A stretch of DNA of 64,000 bases, from positions 17,233,786 to 17,297,785 of the forward strand of contig OY482859.1 in NCBI GenBank assembly GCA_960531495.1, given 5' to 3'. This document shows, in pieces, positions 36,491-48,376 of the stretch. Position numbers and translations under genes: made by a program. The stretch is from Zeus faber (lineage: Eukaryota; Chordata; Actinopteri; Zeiformes; Zeidae). Each line of letters starts with the position of its first letter. Position 1 is the first letter of the stretch. The notes under the pieces are model-generated. The model made no database searches, had not been told where the DNA came from, and was given only the letters and a program-made list of their open reading frames with translations.

Positions 36491-37880
36491 GTGTTAGCCA
36501 GTCCATGGTCTTTATTTTCCGGAATAGCTAAAGCTGATTTTTAAACTAATTTAAATGTCAAACCGCTGCGGTAAAGAGCAGCAGTGTGGTTTGGCACCAT
36601 TTGTATCCGTCCAGGTCTGCAGATCATTCCTTGTGGTATTTGCAATAAATAGATAACTTCTCAACCTTTCACCGAAGAGAAGCATAGTGGATAAAGAGCT
36701 TGGATTGAAATTACAAAGTAACATTGCAGCGCATACCATTGCTGCCCTCTGCTGGGCAGATGTGGTATTGTGTCCAATTCTTCATCGTTTACAACCCATG
36801 TTTTATTTTCTACCCAATGGAATGAGTACCCAATTATATTCTGACTTAAATAATAAAGCATATATGGAGGAATTAATGAGATTGTAAACTGCATCCAGGA
36901 ACCCATGACAATATTATTGTAGTAGCAGATGTGATCGAGGGTGGAATGCTCTGGGTTTTGCTCTGAGCTCCATGAACAGCTCTAAACCTCTAATCATCTG
37001 ACAAAAGATTAAGCTTCTAGCTCAAGGTAACTTTTATTAAGAAAAGTGGTTAGCGACTAACGTATTTCAAGTATAAGTATTTACATGATAATGGTGTGGA
37101 ATTAACTGTACTCTGAAATTGTCGTATAGGCCGAGCTTCAGCTCTTAAACTGCTGTCCATATTTAAGGAAGAGCAAGTATAATCCAAACCAGGGATGTAC
37201 AGTGGAACGAGACATCGGTGGCAGTTCTTTGGGCCGACTCACCGACATGGCCAACGTAGCACAATGAATGTACTGCAAACTTTTTTTTTTTTTTTTAATT
37301 CATAGTAAATGTGCCATTCAGTGAGAGTGAGTGAGAAAAGAAAGGGCAGGGGTGTGTGGGACAGGGAAGATGTCTTTGGTCCATACTTGATGGCGGAGGG
37401 ATGTCGATGAATTGGAGGGAGACAAGGCACTTCAGTTTACAGTTGTCTCAGGACATTTACAAAATAAAAATAAGACGCAAATGTGTATTTGAAGAACGCT
37501 TGTACTACACGGTTTGAACCTTAAAATAATAATTAAAAAAAACAAAACATTTTTCTAACAGGATTACATACAGTATGCCCCATGTGAGCACAGTGAAACA
37601 AAAGTGTATATAGCTACATATATGCATATACAGTAAAGAACGATGATTAAAATGAAAAAAGAAATCCAAGGACGGGAAGAAAGACGAAGGGGTTACTGAA
37701 ATTATCCCTACTGGAAAAAACTGTACAAGAGTTTGATTCTTTACAGGCCCAGGATAGGGGAAAAAAAAAAAAAGACAGCAACTTGGAAAAGGAAAAATCA
37801 TTTCTTTGGCGATAACCTAATATTCCTATAGTTTGGAATGTAGGGAGGGGAAAAACAAAAAAAACGGAAATATAAATTAC
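36491..37880. other. pan2-spats2 intergenic stretch
   Basis: No supported gene. The sequence is AT-rich with A/T runs at 37281-37297 and 37757-37772. It could include distal 3' UTR of spats2 (minus strand), but no evidence fixes that. Confidence 0.4.
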
Positions 37881-37989
37881 CTATGAGAACGTTACATGCT
37901 TCTTGCTTTGACCACAACAACTTCAGCGCCTTCTCGCGTGCTTCAATGGAAAACATTCTTTCACCGCCCGAGGCAAACGAACCGATAAA
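37881..37989 (-). other. Orphan exon-like segment
   Basis: On the minus strand, GGGTTTTCTCTTACAG precedes the segment and CATAG|GTAATT follows it: a good acceptor and donor 109 nt apart. The enclosed 36 codons are fully open and protein-like (FIGSFASGGERMFSIEARE, then KALKLLWSKQEACNVLI). I do not recognise the family. It lies downstream of the spats2 stop codon, with no partner exon found on either side. It may be an alternative terminal exon, a relic, or chance. Confidence 0.3.
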
Positions 37990-38639
37990 CTGTAAGAGAA
38001 AACCCAAGTTGTACTGTGAGACACATACGGGCGGCATCCGAACATCGACATCCAAAACAAAACAACCTTCTATCGGCCAACTGATTCATCTAGTCTGCAG
38101 TGTTCAGCTGGAAGGTTTTGCACAAACGCTTTCTATACGGTCATCTTTAGGGAAGACTGCTCGGTACAAAGACAGATGCAACACGATGGCTTTTCCCCCC
38201 ACACGGAGCAGGAAGAGGGGGAAAAAGGAGATGAGGCCTCAAGCTGGCTCCTGCGGGTCCCTGTCCCCGACGCAGCAAGCAAACGGGCCGTGCACAGGAG
38301 CAGCGCTGAGGTCGGCTGAGGCTTCTACACTCGACCCCCAAACACGACGACGACGGGGATGACGACAGCATCTAGCGTGTCTGGACGCGGCGGCCACAGA
38401 GAAGAACGGAACGAATCTGCGGGGGTAGGGGGGGGGAAGCATCGCTCGGGGTTCGATCGGCTTCACTTCTACACCATCGGGGGGTGGTTCTGCATTTCCG
38501 GCGACCGAACTATTCAGGCGCGGCTAGAACCTACGAGTACCATTGCTTACGCACGCTGCAGTGAGGCCGACATGCATGTTTCCCCCGGAAGGCAAGAGTG
38601 AAGGTTCTCTGTGACTAAAGGCAAACATGTCGTTGATAC

Positions 38640-39617
38640 ACCGTTTATTTATGTGCATATAAGAAACGCAGATGGAACGCAAAAGAAGACCCCCGCATGA
38701 GTGTGTGTGTGTGGTAGAATCCCATCTGCCCCGCTGTTTGACACAAACAAAAATAGAACGTTTTCCTCAACAAGCAACGTCACCTTATAACATCCTACTA
38801 AATGAGCGCACCTTCTCAAATTGGACAATAAAGATCCAGAACAAAACGCATGTGACCGGGGTTCCTTCCCTCCGGCCACACAAACCGCCCTCACACCGAG
38901 CGGAAAGCTTAGAGACTGGCTCTGATATGTGTCGTCATTTCCAAGGATTGAGTAGAGAGTCTGTAGTGTTGATTCTGTTTCTCTTACTAGTGCATTTTCT
39001 AGGGCAGGGAAGCACAAATTAACATAAGAGACGACAACCCCCCCCCCCCTCCCCTCCCCCCCAAAAAAACCTCAGAAATAACAGACTTGCAGGGGGTGTG
39101 AGCGAGAGCTTAAATGAAGCGAAAACGGCGTGCACGCAATCTCGAAAAACAATTCTGGATCTTTCTCTGAAGCAGCAAGAAGCATCGACAGACCGGTGAT
39201 AGAGAGCATTCCATCAATCTCAAAAAGGAAGGAAGGGAGGGAGGGAGGGAGGGAGGGAGGGGGGGAGGAAGGAGGGTGTTAAAGAGCTAAGCTGTAGCCA
39301 TACCAAGAATGGGAGAAACGAGTCTAAGGAGCTGACGTCAGAGGAAAATTACAAAATACTAAGATCTTCTTCAAGTTTTGAGGATGAATGGATCGACGTA
39401 GAGGTGGCACTACAGCTCGACTGACCAAAACAGAAAATTAAAAATAATAATGTAAACTTGATTTCTATTCTTCATCGAAAGGAGTTAGTAGGATGGTTAC
39501 GGGGTACAGCGCACTGGGTACAGGGAGGGGAGCGGGGGGGTTAGTAGATTTGGGAAGGGAGGGAAGGGAGGGAGGGAGGGAGGGGGGTTGACGGAGAAAA
39601 GGAGGGAGTCCGGAGGG
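38640..39617 (-). other. Probable spats2 3' UTR
   Basis: Sequence after the spats2 stop on the minus strand. Plus tttatt at 38643-38648 gives a minus-strand AATAAA. It contains a (GGGA)n tract at 39232-39270 and G-rich blocks at 39553-39587; in the mRNA these would read as pyrimidine-rich CCCT repeats. Confidence 0.45.
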
Positions 39618-40160
39618 TCAAGGGCAGTGTGTCCGTGGAGGCCGCTGGGGAAGGCCGTTGACAGCGGGTCGGTCCTGGCGGTGGGAGGAGGAGGTGGTGG
39701 TGGTGGCGGCGGCGGCGGCGGAGCTGGACGAGGAGTGCGAGGGACCTCTGGAGCCGCTCCCGTGCTGCGAGGCGGCGCCAGGGAAGCCGTGGCCGTCGCC
39801 CTGGTAGCGGTTGTTGTAGCGGCCGGAGTTCCTGTCGTGGTAGCGCTGGCCGCCGGAGTGATAGCCCTGTCCCTGGAACGTGCGTCTGTTGCCTTGGAAG
39901 ATCTGAGGGAAGGAGCACAGGGCCGGTCAGCGACTGTCAAACACCGTCAGTGAGCGGCGGCTGGTTCGACCCGCTCCCCACCTGTTTGGTTGGCGGCGGG
40001 CGGTATTCGTTCGGAGGGTTTTGGGCCTGGTTGGAAGGCGGGGCTTCGGGCACCCCGGGGCTGGTCACAGAGGACGAAGTGGAGCTGCAGCGAGAGCGGT
40101 TGGAGTAGCTCGTCCGCGGGTGGTAGACTGGAACAGATCCGGAGAAAACAAATAATAATA

Positions 40161-40195
<35 letters not shown>

Positions 40196-43100
40196 AGATG
40201 GCGTGCGTGGCCCATGTCGGCGCCTTCACCCAGAAAGCACATTCTGCTCTGGGTTTCGATGGAAACACAGCTTTACCAAGGATTTCACGAGGAGCCGTTC
40301 AAGCGAGACACTTGTTTGCCCTTGTCCTCCGTAGTTTTACCGCTGCCATCCTCAGCGGCGACACCATAAAAGTGAGGTTTCGCTCCGTTGTGTTTAAACA
40401 GTTATCCGCAAGATTATTGTTTAAAAAGCCCCATATTTGGCATCTGTCCCATATTTATTCAGCTGGCACTTTAGAACAAACAACCATTCAATGATGTCAT
40501 TTTACTACATATATGTAGTGAAATATAAGTGCATATACATATGAGCATACATATATTATATGTATGCTCATATGTATATGCCTGTGACAAACATCTTGAG
40601 TCTTGTTTGCGTTCCACATGTGTTGCTCTCTGTGACGTCCCCTTTCCGGAATGTCCTTCAAGTCGATCTGGGATGGCCATTTACAAATGTTTCCATTAGA
40701 AACCCCCCAAACTAAACAGGAGTAATCCTGTGACAGCGGGCTGTACCTGATCCAAACCCTGTGATGCTCGTCTTCAGCGGTTCGAGCTCAAATGTGAATC
40801 TCACGGCTTTCCCGAGGTCCTCGTCGTATTTGCGTTCGCTCACAAAGTGCTGAAAGGGGGACAATAAATAAACAGCGTAAAAAAAAACCCCAAAAAAACC
40901 CAGGAGGAATTAAAAATAAATAATAAAAATCCATCTTTGGAGTGTTTGTGCGGTTAACCTGCCTTGATGTCTGCGCGCAGTTCGCTCAGCTGGTCCTCGG
41001 ACATGGACGCCGATTTGTCAGTGAGTCGCCGGAGCTCCTCGGCTTTCTTCTGGCGGCCATCCAATATGCCCACTGCAACACGGGAGCGAAGGAAGACATT
41101 TTCATTTGGATGACACAAACCCCACGACCCCCGCAGGAATACAGGAAACAGCCGCGCGCGCTTCAACCCAAACCATGACCCTCAGTGTTATTTTAGTGAC
41201 CATATATCGTCTGTGGAATTCCACAAATGACTGATGCGATAGTGACAAAGAAACGCTGTTGAAGTGCTAATAAGCCACACCGTAGGAAACTCAATTATAA
41301 TTTAGTGCAAACAACATCTAACTTTATTGTTAAAAATAACAGCGACGCAACACTGACACCGTCGCCTCAATCCTTAAAAATCAAGAGTCACAAAAAAATA
41401 AAAAATAAAATAAACAAGACGTAAAACTCAATTGGAACGGCTCGCCGTCGTGCAGATCGCTTGGCAAGTTGGCGTGTCCGACACTAGCCGCAGAGAAATG
41501 ACTCGTAAGGCTGAGATTTCTTGCTGTGCAGTGGTTGCCAGTTTAGAGTTAAAGACACAAATATCAGCCCCGCCCCCCAAATTAAAAAAAAAGGAAAAAA
41601 AAAAAAAGAAATAAGAGCATCTGTTCACACTGATGTAAAAACAGCGGAATATCTCCTCCACAGTAGTGTAGGTGTGCAGCAACCTAAGGAATGCTGGATG
41701 TCGGCTTTTGTAAGATTGGAGAACTGCAAATCAACCCCCCAGCCCCCAAATCTCGACACACCTTGCACAAAGACAGCATTGAGTCTCCCCCGACACCTGA
41801 CACTATTCACTTTTTCCAGAGCAAGAACGCACAACACTCCACGCTGCTGCAAAACGGCCCACTTGTACAAATATGCAGGTCCTGCTCCGTCATGTTACAC
41901 ACACCGACTCGGAATAGCCGGCCCCTCGGGGCGCTGCCACGGCACATTTTAAGAATGCTGGTGTCTGGTGCTCCCTACCACTCCGCTCGGAACGACCCTG
42001 GGAGTGATTTAGGACAGGGTCTGCGAGCACCCGCCCCAAAATGTGTCAGATGATTATGTCTAGTCATTCCTGGATGGCATGCAGGGGTTTGTTTCGGTCC
42101 AAATGTTTTAAAGTGTCGTACTCACTGGCTTCTGCTTTGACTTTATCCATTTCGGAGAGCAGAGTCACTTCTCTGTCCATTAGACTGGAAAGAGAGACCG
42201 AGAGCAAAGAGATGTATTTTTACTTTCACCAGATAAGGGTTTGCACTTTGACTTTCTCTGCAAAACAATTATTGATTACATGGTGTCTTGCGTGTAATAT
42301 TATTTTCAGTTGGAAGAAAATATTAAATCAATACATTTCATAAACAGCACAATTTCCAATATTTGCATCATTAACCAAAAATAGAACACTGATTTAATAA
42401 TAAATTCAATTTCAAATGTTGAAACAAGGTAATGATTACTGGCGCGGAAACTTTATTTACAGTAGGCCAAATCCTCACCAACACAGGTTCAGCCTCAGTT
42501 AGATGAATGATATGATCTGTAGGGAGGAAAGCCTCCATGGACCATCACAACAGCACTAGGCCTTCCACAGCAGGTCTCTAGCTCCTTGGTTATTAAGTGA
42601 GCTTTTGATTTTTATTCTGGATTTATTTTTTGAACAAAAGGCTGGCCAATTGTGGCAGTAACAACAAACATCTCTCTTGAAAACTCCATGCTTAAAGATA
42701 TCCCAAGTATCGTGTGCAACCACAATCGGCTAAATGCAATTTGAAATTCAAGATGCACATTCAACTTTAGAAATGCTTTGGGAATTTTCCTCACGTTATG
42801 CTTTTTCTTTTCCCACAATCTACTCATAACCAGAGTAAGATGATGATATACAGCAGACAGTATTCAAGCCTGGATTAGTATCTATATGGAGCAGCTATTG
42901 AACACTTTATCATGGCATTGTTGTGTAGGGCAAAGGTGACGGCCATCGATGGCCCGCCCCTACACTATCCAGGTTAGCGTGCGACGTAAAACACCATCAT
43001 GCACAAACAAATCCAGTGCGATGTGTGCGTTACACCTCATCGCTGCAAAAGCGAAACCGTTATTATTAGTTATTCGTCGATCGAGGGTTTGTATAAAAGG

Positions 43101-46100
43101 ACAACGCACCAGCTCTGGAGCTCGGCGAAGGCCAGCTTCATCCTCTTGATGGAGGAGTCCATCTCCTCCTTCACCACTATCCTGTAGCGGGTCAGCGAAG
43201 CCGCACAGCGCTGCAGGTCCTTGACTGAGCGGTCGATGTTGGGAGCTGGGCGGCGGCGGATGGTACAGACATGAGCGACAAGGCCTCGTCGGCGCAATCT
43301 GCACCGTATATTACGGAATCTGGGACACACATTTCGTAATTTCGGACAGCATGGATTTGGGGGGCGCTCTTACCTATCTTCTTGTTTCCCGTCGACCCGT
43401 GGAGGCCGTCATCAGTGATGAACAGAGTGGAGGAGGAGGAGGGGTGGTGGGGGGCGGAGCCTTGCCTGTGTCGCGTCTTGGCGCCTCGCGGACCCTGGTG
43501 GTTCCTCCCCCCCTGCGGGGCCGTGGGGCTCGGGGAGCCATCGTGACCTTCGGCCTCTGCTCCTGAGAGGAGAGGGAAGACAGTGTACCATGATCCCCTG
43601 TTAAGTGATGATTAGGGCTATACGTTGTACCTTTTGTGTACATTTTTCTGGGAACATCTTCTTCCCGACAAATTCAGGCATCGTGATGGGAGTCTGTGGG
43701 TACCTGGGGTTTCAGATGCTGCTGGTACGGAGTCCAGCTCGGCAGCGTCCAGCGAGGCAGAGTCCAACTGTTCACTGAGGGAATCCAGAGACTCTCCGTC
43801 CAATACGGATCCATTGGCATGGAAACCGTTCACCTCGTCCTTGTCACTCTCCGGTGGCACCAGTGGTTCCACCGGGACGGGCTCCGGTAAGGCCTCGGGC
43901 TCAGGCTTGGGCTTCTTTTTCTTTTTAGGCTTCACATTGTGGTAAAAAACAAACAAACAAACAAAGAAAATTTAAATAAAGTATCAAATTACTATTACAA
44001 CTGTAATCCATAAATCAGTGTTTTTCCAAGTATGGGTCACCAGAGATTTGATTGGGTTACCAAACAAAATTGAAATAATTCTTCCATAGTCTTTGAAAAG
44101 TATCTATTTCCCATGTTTTAGAAATGGTTGGTTTACTGATTGAAGATACAATATCAGTGTTTAATGGAAAAATGGCTGTGGACACATCCCCCCCCAGAAA
44201 TATTCATTTACGGATAAATTTGTTCTGCTGAAGGATACGATAAGGACCCATTGATAATGGGGTCGTGTGTTAATTGCTTTTCATTATTAAAAAGTGGGTT
44301 CCCAAAATAACATTAGGAAAAATACTGCCCTACACTAAAAGAGAGTGAATGAAAAATTGAATACGCAGTTTTAAACTGTAACAAACAAAAAACACTTTTT
44401 TTTTTTTTTAAACAATTTCATAAATCTATTTATAGAGAAATGGACACATGAAATGGACTGACCTTCTTCTTGCCGGTGACATTCCATTCCTTGAGGATCT
44501 CGACTGCACTGCCTGAGTGAAAGAGGGAATTCAGTGAAAGACATGGTGTCAAAGATCTTGCTCGTGCGTCAGTTTTTGAATTCCATCTCTGGAATGACGT
44601 AAAGACAATAGATACAGTAATAGCACTGCAATTTTGACAGCAATCCAAAAACAAGTCTGACTTGAATGGAGTAAAGTATTTTTAGCCCTGTAGAGATAAA
44701 AGAAGGCTAATTTTGGAAGTATGTAAATAAGGTATGATATTAATCTTGAATTATAGAGGTATCATGATTTAATGGGAGGTTTGGTCCGTGTACAGGAAAT
44801 TTGTTTGAGTTCAACACAAGCAGCTGTGTACACCAATCAGCCGCAACATTAAACCACTGACAGGTGAAGTGAATAACATTGCTCATCTTGTTACAATGGC
44901 ACCTGTCAAGGGGATATATTAGGCAGCAAGTGAACAGTCAGTTCTTGAAGTTGATGTGTTGGAAGCAGGAAAAATGGGCAAGCATAAGGATCTGAGTGAC
45001 TTTGACAGGGGCCAAATTGTGATGGCTAGAAGACTGGGTCAGAGCATCTCCAAAACGACAGGTCTTGTGGGGTGTTCCCCGTATGCAGTGGTTAGTATGC
45101 ATGATCTCATTGATGTGCATGGGGAGTGAAGTCCAGCCCGTCTGGTCAGATCCCACAGAAGAGCTACTGTAGCACAAATTGCTGGAAATAGTTAATGCTG
45201 CTATGAGAGAAAGGTGTCAGAACACACAGTGCATCACAGCTTGCAGAGTCTCCATGCTGACCCCTGACCACCACCGAAAGCACCTACAATGGACACGTGA
45301 GCGTCAGAACTGGACCATGGAGCAATGGAAGAAGGTGGCCTGGTCTGATGAATCACATTTTCTTTTATGTCATGTGGATGTCTGGATGTGTATGGATTGC
45401 TTATCTGGGTAAGAGATGGCACCAGGATGCACTATGGGATGGAGGCAAGCCGACAGAGGCAATGTGATGGTCCAGGCCATGTTCTGCTGAGAAACCTTGG
45501 GTCCTGGCATTCAGACCAAGTACACCACTTCATGGCAATGGTATTCCCTGACGGCAGCCAAATTCCCCAGATCTCAATCTTGTCGAGCACCTGTGGGATG
45601 TGCTGGAACAACAAGCCCAATCCATGGGGGCCCCACCGCACAACTTACAAGACTTGAAAGGATCTGCTGCTAACGTCTTGGTGCCAGATACCACAGGACA
45701 CCTTCAGAGGTCTTGTGGAGTCCGTGCCTAGACGGGTCAGAGCTGTTTTGGTGACACGAGAGGTGCTACACATTATAAGTGGTGGTTTTAATGTTGTGGC
45801 TGATGGGTGTATATAAAATAGCACTTAACTGGTAAACTATATAAACACAGTAAAAGTGGGAAATGAACCTTTTTCGTCAACCGGGCACAGTGGCTGGCAG
45901 ATACCTCTAATCTACAAGCCATTCATTCATGTCTATACTCACCTATGTTTTTGAATTTTTACAAAGCTGACTACTTCACACGGCTGACTATTTTCACTGA
46001 CATTATTAAAAAGCATCAGTATTAAGGGGCCAACACTGCTGAACTGAGACATAAAAAGACTTAAGTGGGATGTGCAGACTTAATAGTCAGCACATCCCAG

Positions 46101-47885
46101 TTAAGTATTTTTATGTAAGTTTTGATGACTGACAGTGATTTTCATGTACATTTCCGAGCAGGAAAGGGGACGTTGTATGAGTTAGAAGAGCATGGAACAT
46201 ACTTTGAACATATTTATGGACAGTTTAACTTTTACAAATTAATAGGCATGACCAAATTCAGATACCCTTTTACAGATTATCCATAAATGTACATAACTGG
46301 CAAACACGGCAGAGACAAACCACAGCCGCCTCCCTCTCTACACACAGCCCATTTTAGAGTCAAAAAGTGGCTTTAGTTTAATATAAAGTCAGTATAATTT
46401 ACCATTACACTTAGCATTCCCTCTTTGTCTGTCAAATGGACTAGATCCAACACAGAATTTGCAACAGCAATGGTCCACAATTGGCCCACATTTTCGCAGA
46501 TCTACACGTAATTGGAAAGTGTTCTCATCTTGCCGAAAGTGTGGGTGTTTGTAAATAGTATTGTCGGGGGGGGTCTTGTTAAGCTGACGGCAGTGGCTGC
46601 CTTCGTGGCAACACTCTCAGATCAGAAAGTGTGTCGGATCAAAAAGTGTGAGGAAGATGCAAGACTTTGTACAAATACAAGGCAGTTGTTGGTTGTCATA
46701 GCAGCTGGCGGGCGCTATTTAAAGCGGCTGAGATGGCGAGAGCACACAATCTGCTGATGGTTTAAATATCGGGAGAGTTCTCGATAAGATATATACGTGC
46801 GCGCGCGAGCGAGCTTCCATACCTTCCAAGAACGCCTGCACGGCTTTGTCGACGCAGTTTTCAAAATGTTGCAACACCAAAACAATTTCGTTGTTACTTT
46901 TGTTGGGGACAACTGCCCGAACTGCACTGATCTGCAAAGAAGATGGAAGGGAACAGGTTCTACGTGAAGTCACCGATACCACAGCATCTCAAATAACATT
47001 CAAACACATTGTCACATTCAGCAAAATCCTGAACAGGGGAAACAACTTATATGCTCCCATTTTCTGAAACAAGTTGAAATGGACAGGCGGTAACACTGTG
47101 AGCACTATTTCAACAAACCACATTGAGCCACAAACCTATCAAGACCAACTCAATGACTTTTGGATGTGTCTAATATTTGGTACCATCTTTATTCTACTAT
47201 CTTTATTCAGCCTCACTGCCGGTCCTCTCGCCGTCAAGTCCCAGTCCATATCCAAAATTCACATCCTTACCTTCATGCCCTCTACGCCCTTGCCCCTCGG
47301 TACTAAGAGACCCCCCTCCACCCCCTCCCCAAATATCAGTTCCTCTGAGACCGGATGACACCCCCTACATTTAGTATCAGACTCCCCTTTAGAGTGGAAA
47401 GGAGAAGAGTGGTAAGAACATCATTGAATCCAAGTGTTTATTATCAGATACAACGTGTGAAGCCTTTAGACAGTTATAGCCTAACAAAAAATGTCTATAA
47501 AACGACAAAATAATAATAATAAAAAAAAAAGTTTATAATCTCACGGCTTGATTTATTGCTTCGTGAAGACTAGCTCACAGTGTCAGTTTAGCTGTTATGT
47601 CACTCTGTTCACCAATGGTGAAATCCAGTAGAGCAAGGTAGTGCTTACGCTCAGGGCAGTAAAGTGGACACATCTGGGACAATGAATTAAAAACCTGATG
47701 AGTGTGTCACAGGTCAAACCGTCCATTTTACCCCGTGTTCTGTTCTCATCCGTCAAAGACGACACTCTCTGAACGAGAGCGTGGTGCGGTCCAGTTACTG
47801 CTCACCTTTTCTTTCATTCTTTCAAACGTTCCACCCTGGGACATGACCATCTTTGAGGCGGTGTCAAACACCACCCCAGAGGGAT
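39618..47885 (-). CDS. spats2: SPATS2, spermatogenesis-associated serine-rich protein 2
   Basis: Cytoplasmic protein of the SPATS2/SPATS2L family (DUF1387), linked to RNA biology. Minus-strand exons: 47885-47806, 46931-46823, 44512-44463, 43929-43704, 43562-43374, 43245-43110, 42184-42126, 41072-40963, 40849-40747, 40127-39982, 39902-39618 (stop). The first listed exon enters with one codon base from an upstream exon, so the N-terminus is incomplete here; 497 complete codons are covered. It holds a UBA-like helical region ([20 protein letters not shown]), then the [10 protein letters not shown] linker. A lysine/proline-rich and acidic segment follows. The coiled-coil core comes next ([29 protein letters not shown]), then [15 protein letters not shown]. 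The tail is Arg/Gly/Ser-rich with a poly-Ser/Ala/Thr run and ends [27 protein letters not shown] and overall similarity favour SPATS2 over SPATS2L. The intron between 40962 and 40850 uses a GC donor. Confidence 0.92.
40531..40581. repeat. Perfect 51-nt palindrome in spats2 intron
   Basis: Arms of 25 bp, gcatatacatatgagcatac+atata (40531-40555) and its exact inverse (40557-40581), flank one central base. It is AT-rich but not a simple TA run, because the gagc/gctc core is kept in both arms. Confidence 0.92.
44827..45813 (+). mobile_element. Decayed Tc1-like transposon (second family)
   Basis: Ends tgtacaccaatcagccgcaa and ...ttgtggctgatgggtgtata are inverted copies (about 30 bp). Between them is a transposase relic beginning at 44974 ([20 protein letters not shown]) and interrupted by several stops and frameshifts, including near 45127 and 45411. 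The family differs from the copy at 31096-32609 in both ends and protein. It sits in a spats2 intron, antisense to the gene. Confidence 0.82.
46049..46116. repeat. Imperfect 27-bp hairpin in spats2 intron
   Basis: Arms acataaaaagacttaagtgg...(46049-46075) and the inverse at 46090-46116 differ at two positions, with a 14-nt loop. No flanking target repeats were recognised. Confidence 0.75.
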
Positions 47886-48228
47886 CTGGAAAGCAGAACA
47901 GACGAGACACTCTGGTATCTGTTGGCTACTCAGCCTCATTTCTCACAAAAATATATAAATACTTTAGCCCATCATTTGCAAATCAAACACCCACAATGCA
48001 ACATCCCTCCTGGACCTTCTCTGAAGGTTTAACGGGAGTCAGTTTGGCCAGGTCAACTTTAATACAGTGTGAAGTCCAATACAGTCTGTCAAACATAATA
48101 ATAATCTCACAATCAAATAAACCTTTAAACGCACCTTTAACACAAGTTGGTCAACAGCTTGAATATGAAGTGCTTTGTAAAGAGTTTACAGAAATCCTGT
48201 TAATATTTGTTTACGAATATAACATAAA

Positions 48229-48376
48229 GGGCTCCTCCTGCTAGCATGCTGTAGTGTCCTTGAGCAAGACACTTAACCCCTAATTGCTCCTGATGGCTGC
48301 GTCCGTCGGTGTTTGAACAATTGTAAGTCGCTTTGGATAAAAGCGTCTGCTAAATGTAATGTAATGTAATGTAAAG
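48229..48376 (+). mobile_element. 5'-truncated SINE with UnaL2-type 3' tail
   Basis: The body gtgtccttgagcaagacact leads to gtaagtcgctttggataaaa and gcgtctgctaaatg, then (TGTAA)n at 48355-48374. The segment gctttGGATAaaagc is the stem and GGAUA loop recognised by the UnaL2 LINE reverse transcriptase. The tRNA-related head is missing. A fuller inverted copy is at 51928-52126. Confidence 0.85.
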
